A stretch of DNA of 64,000 bases from Pelomonas saccharophila_A (GCF_031458095.1 NZ_JAVDXU010000002.1:186001-250000), one strand, 5' to 3'. Positions 20,376 through 28,381 are shown, numbered from the stretch's first letter. The notes: generated by a model not told the origin, from the sequence alone. Translations and numbers: made by a program.

Positions 20376-20450
20376 GGCGTCGCCCGGCCCGCAATGGCAT
20401 GACCGCGAGAGTCATGCAGCTGCAAAGCTGTCTCTAGCTCGGGCGACGCC
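20376..20450 (+). other. Possible structured RNA: three-way junction element between phosphatase and xyloglucanase genes
   Basis: An 11-bp perfect outer stem GGCGTCGCCCG (20376-20386) / CGGGCGACGCC (20440-20450) encloses two hairpins. The first is GCATGAC/GTCATGC (20397-20403, 20411-20417), which can close further to a GCGA loop with one bulged A. The second is CAGCT-GCAA-AGCTG, a GNRA loop. There is also an alternative 7-bp pairing CAATGGC (20392-20398) with GCCATTG (20456-20462). I match it to no known riboswitch or RNA family. It could be a repeat, a terminator-like element or a cis-regulatory RNA. Confidence 0.4.
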
Positions 20451-20497
20451 GCACCGCCATTGGCACCTACGACATCCAGTTTCCACGGGTAAACCGC

Positions 20498-20520
20498 ATT
20501 TGTTCGTCGCACGAACAAAT
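20498..20520. promoter_or_regulatory. Perfect 23-bp palindrome, candidate operator for the GH74 gene
   Basis: ATTTGTTCGT and ACGAACAAAT are perfect inverted 10-bp arms around CGC, 40 bases before the xyloglucanase ATG. The A+T-rich arms stand out against 70% G+C surroundings. TTGTTC inside the left arm could serve as a -35 element with TACGAT (20521-20526) downstream, though the 15-bp spacing is short. Size and symmetry suit a dimeric repressor. No matching regulator gene is adjacent. Confidence 0.6.
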
Positions 20521-20559
20521 TACGATGTCTAACGCTGTCATTCAAGAAGAGCCGGAGAC

Positions 20560-22812
20560 ATGAACCCCATCAAGCCCTGGCTGGGCGCCCTGGCGCTGGC
20601 CGCTGCATCCGTGGTGCTCGCCGCACCGCCCGCCGATGTGCCCTATGCCTGGAAGCCCGTCGCCATCGTCGGCGGCGGCTTTGTGGATGGCATCGTCTTC
20701 CATCCCGCCGTACCGGGCCTGGCCTATGCCCGCACGGACATGGGCGGCGCCTACCGGCGCGACACGGCGACAGGCGCGTGGCAGCCGCTGCTGGACTGGC
20801 TGCCGCTCAGCGAAGTCAACCTGATGGGCGTCGAGAGCCTGGCCGTCGACCCCAACGATGCTGACGCCCTGTACCTGGCCTGCGGCACCTATACCAACCC
20901 CGCCGTGCCGAACGGCGCCGTGCTGCGCTCCGACGATCGCGGGCGGACCTTCGAACGCACCGACCTGCCGTTCAAGCTCGGCGGCAACGAGGGCGGCCGC
21001 GGCAATGGCGAGCGGCTGGCGGTGGACCCCAACGACGGCCGGGTCATCTACCTCGGCAGCCGCCTCGCCGGCCTGTGGCGCAGCGGCGATGCGGCCAGGA
21101 GCTTCCAGCGCGTCGATGCCTTCCCCGACTCGGCCTGGCGCCGCGATGCCTCGGACGGCGCTCCGCCCAGTTGGGGCGGCAGCGACGGCAAGGCGACGAT
21201 CAATTTCGTCCTCTTCGACCCCACCAGCGGCAAGCGCGGCCAGCCCAGCCGCACGCTCTACGCCGGCGTGTCGGTCGTCGGCCGGCCCAGCCTGTGGCGC
21301 AGCCTCGATGCCGGTGCGAGCTGGCAAGCCGTTCCGGGCGCGCCGCCCGCTCACCGGCCCATGCGCGCCGCCCTCGCGAGCGACGGCCGCCTCTACGTCG
21401 CCTATGCCAGCGAGCCCGGCCCGCACCGCATGAAGGACGGTGCGGTCTGGCGCTACGACATCGCCCAAAAGACCTGGGCCGACATCACACCCGAACGGCC
21501 CGGTGCTGCTGACGCTTTCGGCTACGCCACCGTCACCGTCGATGCCTCCAATCCGCAGCGCCTGCTCGCCAGCACGGCCGGCCGCGGCAGGGGCGACCAA
21601 CTCTTTCGCAGCACGGACGGCGGCACGACCTGGAAGCCGCTTTTCCCCGCCGCCCAATTCAACGCCGCCGCCGCGCCTTATGTGGCCGACACCCCTCTGC
21701 ACTGGCTCTATGACGTCAAGATCAACCCCGCCAACCCCGACCATGCCCTGTTCACCACCGGCTATGGCGGCTGGGAGACGCTGGACCTGACCCAGGCCGA
21801 CAGCGCCAAGCCCACGCACTGGCAGGTCATGGCCACCGGCATCGAGGAGACCGTGGCCCTGGCCCTGCACAGCCCGACCCAGGGCGTGCCGCTGGTGACG
21901 GCCATTGGCGACTACTCGGGCTTCGTCCACACCGATCTCGACAAGCCCGCAGCTGGCAACCCCAAGCCGCCCTTCTTCGGCAATACCCACGATGTGAGCG
22001 GCGCCGAGTTGGCGCCCGAGGTCGTCGTGCGCATCGGCCATGCCCGCGATGGCGGCGGGAAGAACCTTGGCTACTCCCTGGACGGCGGCAAGACCTGGCG
22101 CGAACCCAGGACGACGCCCGAAGGCAAGACGGGCGACGGCTTCATCGCGGTGTCCGCCGACGGCCAGTCCTGGGTCTGGACCCCCAAGGGCGGCATACCC
22201 CACGTCAGCCACGACCGCGGCGACAGCTGGACGCCGGTCCAGGGCCTGCCCGCCGGCACCCGCGTCATCGCCGACCGCGTGAACCCGAAGCGCTTCCATG
22301 CCATGGCCCTGTTCGACGCCAAGCTCTACGCCAGCGACGACGGCGGCAACAGCTTCGGCGCGCGACCGCTGGACCTGCCAGACGGCCCCGCCCTGCGTGC
22401 CGCCGCCGGCAGCAACAACCACAGCAACCGCGGCGACGACCGTGGCGGCCAGGACAGGCTGTACGCCACGCCCGGCCGGGAAGGCAACCTGTGGCTCGCC
22501 GCCTTCCACGGCCTCTACCGCGCGGGGGATGGGCAGGCCTTCAAGCGCCTGCCCGCCGTCTCGCAGATCCACGCCTTCGGCTTCGGCCGTGCAGCACCGG
22601 GCGCGAAGGAGCCGGCCCTCTATCTCGTTGGCACCGTGGCCGGCCGCTACGGCGTCTTCCGCTCGACCGATGGGGCAGCGAGCTGGCGGCGCATCAACGA
22701 CGACGCCCACCAATGGGGCCTGATCCTGCAGGTCAGCGGCGATCCGAAAGTCTTCGGCCGCGTCTACGTCGGCACGCATGGCCGCGGCGTGCAGTACGGC
22801 GATCCGCGCTAG
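20560..22812 (+). CDS. Exported GH74 xyloglucanase
   Basis: 750 residues with a signal peptide (about 1-21) and then one catalytic two-propeller domain. The start YAWKPVAIVGGGFVDGIVFH, then LAYARTDMGGAYRRD, NLMGVESLAVDPNDADALYL, FERTDLPFKLGGNEGGR and GLWRSGD is the GH74 pattern. Likely catalytic acids are Asp60 (in ARTDMGG) and Asp451 (in AIGDYSGF); their spacing fits known GH74 enzymes. BNR-type SxDGGxTW repeats are present. No carbohydrate-binding or dockerin module. It should cut xyloglucan from plant cell walls. Its stop is interleaved with that of the convergent gene. Confidence 0.92.
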   Translation: MNPIKPWLGALALAAASVVLAAPPADVPYAWKPVAIVGGGFVDGIVFHPAVPGLAYARTDMGGAYRRDTATGAWQPLLDWLPLSEVNLMGVESLAVDPNDADALYLACGTYTNPAVPNGAVLRSDDRGRTFERTDLPFKLGGNEGGRGNGERLAVDPNDGRVIYLGSRLAGLWRSGDAARSFQRVDAFPDSAWRRDASDGAPPSWGGSDGKATINFVLFDPTSGKRGQPSRTLYAGVSVVGRPSLWRSLDAGASWQAVPGAPPAHRPMRAALASDGRLYVAYASEPGPHRMKDGAVWRYDIAQKTWADITPERPGAADAFGYATVTVDASNPQRLLASTAGRGRGDQLFRSTDGGTTWKPLFPAAQFNAAAAPYVADTPLHWLYDVKINPANPDHALFTTGYGGWETLDLTQADSAKPTHWQVMATGIEETVALALHSPTQGVPLVTAIGDYSGFVHTDLDKPAAGNPKPPFFGNTHDVSGAELAPEVVVRIGHARDGGGKNLGYSLDGGKTWREPRTTPEGKTGDGFIAVSADGQSWVWTPKGGIPHVSHDRGDSWTPVQGLPAGTRVIADRVNPKRFHAMALFDAKLYASDDGGNSFGARPLDLPDGPALRAAAGSNNHSNRGDDRGGQDRLYATPGREGNLWLAAFHGLYRAGDGQAFKRLPAVSQIHAFGFGRAAPGAKEPALYLVGTVAGRYGVFRSTDGAASWRRINDDAHQWGLILQVSGDPKVFGRVYVGTHGRGVQYGDPR

Positions 22813-23852
22813 CGCCTGGGCAGCTCGAAGCGCCGCAGTGAGGACTTCAGCAGCCGGTCGTTGGCGTCAAAGAGGCTGACCAGCTCCAGCTGCAGCGGTC
22901 CGGCCGGCGTCTTGACCTCGCGCAGATGGCGCTGCAAGCGCCGGCCCGATTCAAAGCGCGTGTCGTCGCTCGCCTTGCCCAGGCGCTCCGCGATCTCGGC
23001 GGGCGTCAATCCGGGCGACAGGGCCAGCGCGGCTTGCACCCAGTCGCCCTTCAGCGCCTGCACGGCACCGTCCGGCGCAGCCGGTGGATCGTCCATGGCC
23101 TCGAAGACGACGCGCGTATCGTCCGGCCAGCCCTCGTCGCCCATGGGCAGGCGGAACATGCGCTCGCGCAGCGAATAGCCCCAGTCGTATTTGGGACCAC
23201 CGTCATCGCGCAGGCCATGCAGCAGGCGCTCGCTGAGGGTCAGACGCCGCTCGCCGTGCACCAGGGTCACGGCGAAGATGGGGCGGTCGGCGAAATTGCT
23301 GGGGCTCCAATCGCGGTCCCAGCAGTCGTCGAAGGCAAAGGACAACAGGCCGCCGAACAAGTCGGTCCCCCGCGCCACGCCGCTGCCGAAGGCGACGCGG
23401 CATTGCAGCCTCAGGTCACCCAGGCGGCGCTCGCCCTCGGGCACACCGGGCGTGCGGATATCGGGCCGCCAGGTCACGCGGCCGTCGGCCAGGCGGCTGC
23501 GCACCTCGGTGCGCTCGGGCAGCACCCGCCAGGCCGGGTCGATGCTGAAGCGGTCCTCGGCGTCCAGGCCCAGGGGCTGGCGGCCGGCCGGCGTCATCAG
23601 GCCCAGCTCGAGGCTGGGCGCGGCATCGGCCTGGGTGCGGGCATAGACCTTGAACTTCAGCGCCGCAGCGGGGGCCAGTGCATGGTGCTTCTCGAACAGC
23701 GCCTCGGCCTTGAAGAGCTGGCCCAGCGTCTTCTTCTCGCGGGCGGTGGCGGACTCGCCCTGGACCGCGACGCGCCCCAACTGGGCGTCAGGCGGCGGCG
23801 CACTGGCGGGCAGCGCGAGCGCGCCGATCAGCAACGTCACCACCAGGTCCAT
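22809..23852 (-). CDS. Hypothetical exported protein
   Basis: 347 residues, not recognised. The N-terminus MDLVVTLLIGALALPASAP looks like a signal peptide. The mature part is mixed alpha/beta with paired Cys residues (LRLQCRVAFGSG... SFAFDDCWDRDWSP), a segment YDWGYSLRERMFRLPMGDEGWPDDTRVVFEAMDD, and a C-terminal beta-rich end. No catalytic motif is apparent. It is convergent with the xyloglucanase gene (stop codons overlap by 4 bases, CTAG) and is followed upstream by a short copy of the dispersed repeat. Periplasmic location is inferred. Confidence 0.7.
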   Translation of the reverse strand: MDLVVTLLIGALALPASAPPPDAQLGRVAVQGESATAREKKTLGQLFKAEALFEKHHALAPAAALKFKVYARTQADAAPSLELGLMTPAGRQPLGLDAEDRFSIDPAWRVLPERTEVRSRLADGRVTWRPDIRTPGVPEGERRLGDLRLQCRVAFGSGVARGTDLFGGLLSFAFDDCWDRDWSPSNFADRPIFAVTLVHGERRLTLSERLLHGLRDDGGPKYDWGYSLRERMFRLPMGDEGWPDDTRVVFEAMDDPPAAPDGAVQALKGDWVQAALALSPGLTPAEIAERLGKASDDTRFESGRRLQRHLREVKTPAGPLQLELVSLFDANDRLLKSSLRRFELPRR

Positions 23853-23860
23853 CTCAGCGT

Positions 23861-23926
23861 GCGGGCCTAGCGACGGGCCGCTCCCTAGCCGGCCCGCGTC
23901 CAGCGTGGCAAGACCGGACGAGGGGC
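23861..23926 (+). repeat. Dispersed hairpin repeat, copy A (short form)
   Basis: Matches copy D (53622-53770) at both ends: GGGCCGCTCCCTAGCCGGCC against GGGCCGCTCCCGAGCCGGCC, then CAGCGTGGCAAGACCGGACG against CAGCGAGGCGAGACCAGATG, ending GAGGGGC. About 70 internal bases present in copy D are missing. It lies between a hypothetical gene and the stop codon of the prolidase gene, 7 bases from that stop. Confidence 0.75.
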
Positions 23927-23933
23927 AAACACA

Positions 23934-25250
23934 TCACATTGCCGCGAACGCGTCCCGCGTCAGGTTCTCGGGCGCCTCGCCAGCACCTCGGCAGGCCACG
24001 TCGTCCTCGATGCGGATGCCGCCATAGCGCGCCAGCCTATCCACGGCATCCCAATCCACCTGGGCGGCCTGGGGTGAGGCGCGCAACTGGCGCAGCAGCG
24101 TCGGGATGAAGTAGAGGCCGGGCTCGATGGTGACCACCATGCCGGCCTGCAGCGGTCGGGTCAGGCGCAGATAGCGGTGGCCCTCGGGCTTGTCGGCCAC
24201 GCCGCCGGTCTCGCTGGCCATGAAGCCGCCGACGTCATGCACCTGCAGACCCAGCAGATGGCCGACGCCATGCGGGAAGAAGGGCTTGGTGACGCCCTCT
24301 TCCACCATGGCCTCATCGCTCATGTTGACGATGCCGGCGTTGCGCAGCACGCGGGCGATGCGGCGATGGGTGCTCAAGTGGATGTCGCGGTAGTCCACGC
24401 CTTCGCGCACCTCGTCGACCAGGCCGAGCTGCTCGGCCTCCAGGGCCGCGACCAGGGCCGCGAACTCGTCATGGCCGGGTGCCACCCAGGTGCGGGTGAT
24501 GTCGCTGGCATAGCCGTTGACCTGGGCACCGGCGTCGATCAGGAAACTGCGCGACTCGGCCGGCGGACTCTCGTCCTGGTACTGGTAGTGCAGCACCGCG
24601 GCATGCTCGTTGAGACCGACGATGTTCGTATAAGGCAGGTCTCGGTCGGTGTGGCCGGTGGCGACCAGATAGGCGCGGTGGATGCCCGCCTCGCTCTCGC
24701 CGCGCAGGAAGGCGGCACGCGCGGCGTTGTGGCCCGGCACGGCGCGGCGCTGGGCGGCGCGCATCTGCTCCAGCTCATAAGGGCTCTTGGCGCCACGGGC
24801 CCAGTGCAGCAGGTTGAGCAGGGCTTCGGGGTTGTTGGGCTGCAGGCCCGCCAGGGCCGCATCGGCCTCGCCGACGATGGCGGTGCGCGGCGTGACGAGA
24901 TCGGCCAGGGCCTGGGCCGCTTCCTCGGGCTCGCGGATGACGATGAGCTCGACGGCATCCACCCATTCGCCGCTCGGCGCGCTGGGCGGCACATGCCAGT
25001 AGTCGTCGGGCTGGTAGTAGACGACGCGCGGCTTCTTGCCCGGCCGCACGGCCAGCCAGGAATGCGGGTGATTCGTCAGCGGCAGCCAGTGCTTGAAGTG
25101 CGGATTGCCCTGGAAGAGATAGGGCCGGTCGTCGAGGAAGGCGTATTTCTCGATGCCCGACGCAATCAGCAGCATGTCGAAACCGGTGCGCTCGAGCGCG
25201 CTCTCGGCGTGGCGCTGCAGGGCGGCGAGATGGTCGAGGTAGAGGCTCAT
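23934..25250 (-). CDS. pepQ: Xaa-Pro dipeptidase (prolidase)
   Basis: 438 residues, M24B metallopeptidase of the PepQ type. The five metal ligands are visible: FLIDAGAQ (Asp), GYASDITRTW (Asp), FFPHGVGHLLGLQVHD (His), TIEPGLYFIP (Glu) and GIRIEDDV (Glu). It cleaves X-Pro dipeptides in the cytoplasm and may act on organophosphorus compounds, as relatives do. The N-terminal domain starts MSLYLDHLAALQRHAESAL. It lies 10 bases after the small DUF1161 gene. Confidence 0.95.
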   Translation of the reverse strand: MSLYLDHLAALQRHAESALERTGFDMLLIASGIEKYAFLDDRPYLFQGNPHFKHWLPLTNHPHSWLAVRPGKKPRVVYYQPDDYWHVPPSAPSGEWVDAVELIVIREPEEAAQALADLVTPRTAIVGEADAALAGLQPNNPEALLNLLHWARGAKSPYELEQMRAAQRRAVPGHNAARAAFLRGESEAGIHRAYLVATGHTDRDLPYTNIVGLNEHAAVLHYQYQDESPPAESRSFLIDAGAQVNGYASDITRTWVAPGHDEFAALVAALEAEQLGLVDEVREGVDYRDIHLSTHRRIARVLRNAGIVNMSDEAMVEEGVTKPFFPHGVGHLLGLQVHDVGGFMASETGGVADKPEGHRYLRLTRPLQAGMVVTIEPGLYFIPTLLRQLRASPQAAQVDWDAVDRLARYGGIRIEDDVACRGAGEAPENLTRDAFAAM

Positions 25251-25260
25251 CGCCGCGTTC

Positions 25261-25485
25261 TCACTTGCGCACGTAGGTCAGCTTCTTGGCGCCGCCATCG
25301 CAACTGCCGATGACCTTGGCGTCGCCGACCTTGTCGTTCTCGACCGCGGCGATCTCGTAGCCCTTGACCCCCTTGGCATCGAGCTTGGCAGCGATCTCGG
25401 TCTTGAGTTCATCGCAGGGCTTGGCGGCGGCGTGGGCAGCAGCTGAGGCGGCGCACAGGACAAGGGTCAGCAGAAGTCTGGACAT
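25261..25485 (-). CDS. DUF1161 family small exported protein
   Basis: 74 residues with a signal peptide (MSRLLLTLVLCAASAAAHAA). The mature domain KPCDELKTEIAAKLDAKGV with a conserved CDELK, KGYEIAAVENDKVGDAKV and IGSCDGGAKKLTY matches DUF1161. Two Cys residues could form a disulphide in the periplasm. Function unknown. The ATG at 25485 has GGGAG upstream; a longer form would lack a signal peptide at its N-terminus. It lies between a cyclo-ligase gene and the prolidase gene on the same strand. Confidence 0.88.
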   Translation of the reverse strand: MSRLLLTLVLCAASAAAHAAAKPCDELKTEIAAKLDAKGVKGYEIAAVENDKVGDAKVIGSCDGGAKKLTYVRK

Positions 25486-25556
25486 GATGGGTCTCCCTGT
25501 GGATTGGTGGCGGCGATTGTGTGACAGCACGTCACGTCACGACACGACCCGGGCGC

Positions 25557-26126
25557 TCACCCCTCGCGATCCCACACCACCCCCTCCTCCGTCAGCATCG
25601 CATCCAGCGCCACATCCAGCGCGCTCGGTTTCAGCAGCGGCAAGAAGCCATGCGCATACCCAATGCCCACGGCTGCCGGCCGCGGCTTGGTCTCGGCAAG
25701 GGTCTTGTCCATGAAGCCGCCGCCATAGCCCAGGCGCAGGCCGCAGGGCCCGAAGCCCAGGCAGGGCACCAGCATCAGCTGGGGCTGGAACTCCTCAGTG
25801 CCCTTGGGCTTGGGGATATGGAAGGCGTCTTCCTCCATCGGACAGCCGGGGTACCAGACGTGAAAGCGCAGCGTGCGGTGCTCCTTGTCGACCACCGGCA
25901 AACCGATGCGCCGCTCGGGATGGTCCTCAGCCCATCGGTAGAGGGCCGGCAAGGGATCGAACTCGCCCTTGATGGGCCAATAGGCGCCGATGGTGGTTTC
26001 CTTGCGCCTGAGCAGCCATACCCGCAACACCTCCTGCAGGTCGGCAGCGAGCGCGAGGCGGTCGGGCAGGGCCAGGCGTTGTTCGATCAGCTTGTGCCGG
26101 ATGGCGGCGCGGTCGTTGGCGTCCAA
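25557..26126 (-). CDS. 5-formyltetrahydrofolate cyclo-ligase, paralogue 1
   Basis: About 189 residues. It converts 5-formyltetrahydrofolate to 5,10-methenyltetrahydrofolate with ATP. Family motifs are IGAYWPIKGEFDP, LMLVPCLGFGPCGLRLGYGGGFMDKTLA (phosphate and folate region) and VGIGYAHGF. I prefer the TTG at 26126 (protein starting at LDANDRAAIRHKL) because it matches family length and has AGGAA 9 bases upstream; the ATG at 26204 overlaps the divergent gene's leader. A second, diverged paralogue is at 32196-32738. Confidence 0.85.
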   Translation of the reverse strand: MDANDRAAIRHKLIEQRLALPDRLALAADLQEVLRVWLLRRKETTIGAYWPIKGEFDPLPALYRWAEDHPERRIGLPVVDKEHRTLRFHVWYPGCPMEEDAFHIPKPKGTEEFQPQLMLVPCLGFGPCGLRLGYGGGFMDKTLAETKPRPAAVGIGYAHGFLPLLKPSALDVALDAMLTEEGVVWDREG

Positions 26127-26227
26127 GGGTGAAGATTCCTGCCATGCCTGGGAATCTGGCCATTGTGGGCCAAGGCCCGGCGTCACTAAAGTCGCGCCAC
26201 GCAATCGTCATGCAGGGAGAACAGCGG

Positions 26228-27355
26228 ATGCTGGACAAGCTCAACCAACTCAGCGAATCGAGCGGGGCCCTCAGGCCCGGCCGCGGCATGGTCAGCGGCG
26301 TCATCGCGCTGGGGCTGGCCATCCTGTGCTTTCTCGGCGTGCTGGCCTTCCACTTCCCCGAATACCTGACCACGCCGCAGCTGCGCAAGTCCTATGACGT
26401 CGACGTCATGCGCCGCCTGCTGTACTGGAGCCTGGTGTTGTCGGGCGGCCTGGCCCTGTTCAACATCGTCTTCAGCCGCCAGCGCTGGCTGGCCCTGAGC
26501 ACCTTCATCCTGCTGGGCATGACGCTGGCCCTGGGCGGGCACAAGGTCGAGGTCGACCCCAACTTCCCCGACAACACGCCCTATATCGGCCTGGACTGGT
26601 TCATCCTCGACCTGCTGGGCTCGACGCTGATCTTCGTCTTCATCGAGAAGCTGTTCGCGCTGCGCCGCGACCAGCCGGTGTTCCGTCCCGAGTGGCAGAC
26701 CGATTTCCAGCACTTCATCGTCAACCACCTGGCGGTGGGCTTCGTGCTGCTGGCCACCAATCTGCTGGTGCATAAATTCTTCGGCTGGGCGGCCAAGGAC
26801 GGCATCCAGGGCTGGGTGCAGGGCCTGCCCTTCCCGGTGGCCCTCTTCCTCATCATCCTGGTGGCCGACCTGGTGCAGTACTGGACGCACCGGGCCTATC
26901 ACGAGGTGCCCATGCTGTGGCGGCTGCATGCGGTGCACCACAGCGTGAAGAGCATGGACTGGCTGGCCGGCTCGCGCCAGCACATCCTGGAACTCATCAT
27001 CACGCGCACCCTGGTGCTGGCACCCATCTTCGTGCTGGGCTTCAGCAAGGAGGTCATCGACGCCTACATCGTCGTCGTCGGCTTCCAGGCCGTGTTCAAC
27101 CACGCCAATGTCAGCGTGCGCCTGGGGCCGCTGCGCTACGTCATCGTGACGCCCAACTTCCACCACTGGCACCACTCCCAGGACCAGGAGGCGCTGGACA
27201 AGAACTACGCGGCTCACTTCGCCTTCCTCGACCACCTGTTCGGCACCGCGGTGCAGTCGGAACGCAAATGGCCGGAGCGCTACGGCGTGCTGGGTGACTA
27301 TGTGCCGGATGGCTTCCTGCGCCAGCTGCACTTCCCATTCACCTGGAAAGGCTGA
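26228..27355 (+). CDS. Sterol desaturase / fatty-acid hydroxylase family membrane protein
   Basis: 375 residues with four to six membrane helices. The di-iron histidine clusters are visible: HRAYHEVP, LHAVHHSVKSMDW, a NHANVS Asn/His site and NFHHWHHSQD. Such enzymes hydroxylate or desaturate sterols, carotenoids or lipids; the substrate here is unknown. I chose the ATG at 26228, with GGAG 10 bases upstream, since upstream starts give a leader unlike the family. The TGA overlaps the ATG of the TfoX-like gene by one base. Confidence 0.88.
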   Translation: MLDKLNQLSESSGALRPGRGMVSGVIALGLAILCFLGVLAFHFPEYLTTPQLRKSYDVDVMRRLLYWSLVLSGGLALFNIVFSRQRWLALSTFILLGMTLALGGHKVEVDPNFPDNTPYIGLDWFILDLLGSTLIFVFIEKLFALRRDQPVFRPEWQTDFQHFIVNHLAVGFVLLATNLLVHKFFGWAAKDGIQGWVQGLPFPVALFLIILVADLVQYWTHRAYHEVPMLWRLHAVHHSVKSMDWLAGSRQHILELIITRTLVLAPIFVLGFSKEVIDAYIVVVGFQAVFNHANVSVRLGPLRYVIVTPNFHHWHHSQDQEALDKNYAAHFAFLDHLFGTAVQSERKWPERYGVLGDYVPDGFLRQLHFPFTWKG

Positions 27356-27789
27356 TGGACGCCTTCACCGAGCTCTGCATCGAGCTGCTGTCGCCGCTGG
27401 GCCCCGTGCGCGTACGGCGCATGTTCGGCGGCCAGGGCTTCTATGTCGATGGCCTGTTCATGGCGCTGATCGATCATGGCCAGTTCTTCCTGAAGACCGA
27501 CGACACGACGCGCGAACGCTTCATCGCCGCCGGCTGCGTGCCCTTCAGCTTCGAGACCAAGGATGGCGAACGCGTCATGACGGGCTATTACCGAGCGCCG
27601 GAGGAGGCGCTGGAATCGCCGCCGCTGATGCTGCCTTGGGCCCGCCTCGGCTTAGAGGCTGCCCTGCGCGCGGCGAACGCCAAGGTCAAGAAGGCGCCGG
27701 CCAAGCGACCGGCGGCCTCGAAATCAGCGGCTCAGAAGTCCGCCGCCAAAAAACCGGCGGCCAAGAAGACCGCGGCTGGCCGCGGTTGA
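27355..27789 (+). CDS. TfoX/Sxy N-terminal domain protein with lysine/alanine-rich tail
   Basis: 144 residues. Residues 1-105 are a TfoX_N domain (LSPLGPVRVRRMFGGQGFYVDGLFMALI). The tail (about 108-144) is a low-complexity run of AAK/AKKPAAKK, like histone-H1-type bacterial proteins, so non-specific nucleic-acid binding is likely. It lacks the TfoX C-terminal domain of true competence activators. Coupled by one-base stop/start overlap to the desaturase gene. The last 66 bases are antisense to the coding end of the DUF2917 gene. Confidence 0.85.
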   Translation: MDAFTELCIELLSPLGPVRVRRMFGGQGFYVDGLFMALIDHGQFFLKTDDTTRERFIAAGCVPFSFETKDGERVMTGYYRAPEEALESPPLMLPWARLGLEAALRAANAKVKKAPAKRPAASKSAAQKSAAKKPAAKKTAAGRG

Positions 27790-28035
27790 AGTCGGCGGCA
27801 CCAGCAGTTCGAAGTCAGCGGCCGGCCAGCCTTCCAGCACTGCGGTCTGGCCCGGGGCCAGGGCCACGGCTTCGCCGGCTTCGAGCCACTGATCTTCAGC
27901 CGGCTCGTCGGCGGTGCCGGACAGGGTCAGCCAGACGCGGCCGCGGGCCACCGCCAGGCGACGGGCCTCAGCAGCTCCAGCCAGGGTCAGGGCCCGGCCA
28001 CCGTCCAAATGCCATGTAGATTGCGCATCACTCAT
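27724..28035 (-). CDS. DUF2917 domain-containing protein
   Basis: 103 residues, recognised as DUF2917, a small cupin-like family of Proteobacteria (WHLDGGRALTLAGAAEARRLAVARGRVWLTLSG and EAVALAPGQTAVLEGW). Function unknown. It is divergent from a LysR-family regulator across a structured gap, an arrangement often seen for this family. Its final 22 codons (TAASRGLLGRRFFGGG...) overlap, antisense, the AAK-rich tail of the TfoX-like gene, so its C-terminus may have arisen by loss of an earlier stop. Confidence 0.8.
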   Translation of the reverse strand: MSDAQSTWHLDGGRALTLAGAAEARRLAVARGRVWLTLSGTADEPAEDQWLEAGEAVALAPGQTAVLEGWPAADFELLVPPTSTAASRGLLGRRFFGGGLLSR

Positions 28036-28117
28036 GATGACTCTCCTGGGTTGATGTCAGGGATTCTGCTTAGATTGCCCAAGACGGTCCAATGACTCCG
28101 CAGCGCGGATTGATACC

Positions 28118-28131
28118 ATTCACGCATGAAT
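28118..28131. promoter_or_regulatory. Short palindrome between DUF2917 and LysR genes, candidate LysR-type operator
   Basis: ATTCA-CGCA-TGAAT, 83 bases upstream of the DUF2917 ATG and flanked by TTGAT and ATCAA, gives nested dyad symmetry similar to LysR-type sites. The neighbouring LysR gene is the natural candidate binder. Unproven. Confidence 0.4.
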
Positions 28132-28142
28132 CAAAGGGAGCT

Positions 28143-28358
28143 GCCGGCACGACATAAGCCGGCGCGTTGCCACTCGAAAGTCCGCGGAAGGCCTTGAGGC
28201 CAAGATGGGTTGCTACGCTGCAGACCAGCCACTGCCGCGCGGACTTCCGAGTGACAACCCTTCGGGAGAAGGCCTGCGCGGGCGCATGGCGTTGTTGCAG
28301 GCCTTGGCCGGGCAACCAGCCCGACCAAGGCCTGCTGTCTAGCCCTGCGCCCGCGCAG
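28143..28358 (-). repeat. Nested palindromic element in the DUF2917-LysR gap; possible minus-strand structured RNA
   Basis: The 346-base gap between genes holds no convincing gene but three large dyads. Arms of 21 bp are at 28166-28186 and 28238-28258 (two A-C mismatches). Perfect 13-bp arms CTGCGCGGGCGCA at 28274-28286 and 28346-28358 enclose a 17-position hairpin at 28297-28313 / 28319-28335 (one C-A mismatch). A GCCGGC/GCCGGC hairpin is at 28143-28163. All three mismatches become G-U wobbles in a minus-strand transcript. It may be an RNA or a mobile palindromic repeat. Confidence 0.55.
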
Positions 28359-28381
28359 CCCCTCTCGCACCGACTTCTGCC

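Noticed and set aside
20376..20450. c-di-GMP-I (GEMM) riboswitch
   Set aside because: Shares GCAAAGC and a GNRA hairpin but lacks the tetraloop receptor, P3 and the conserved core, and lies before a putative promoter.
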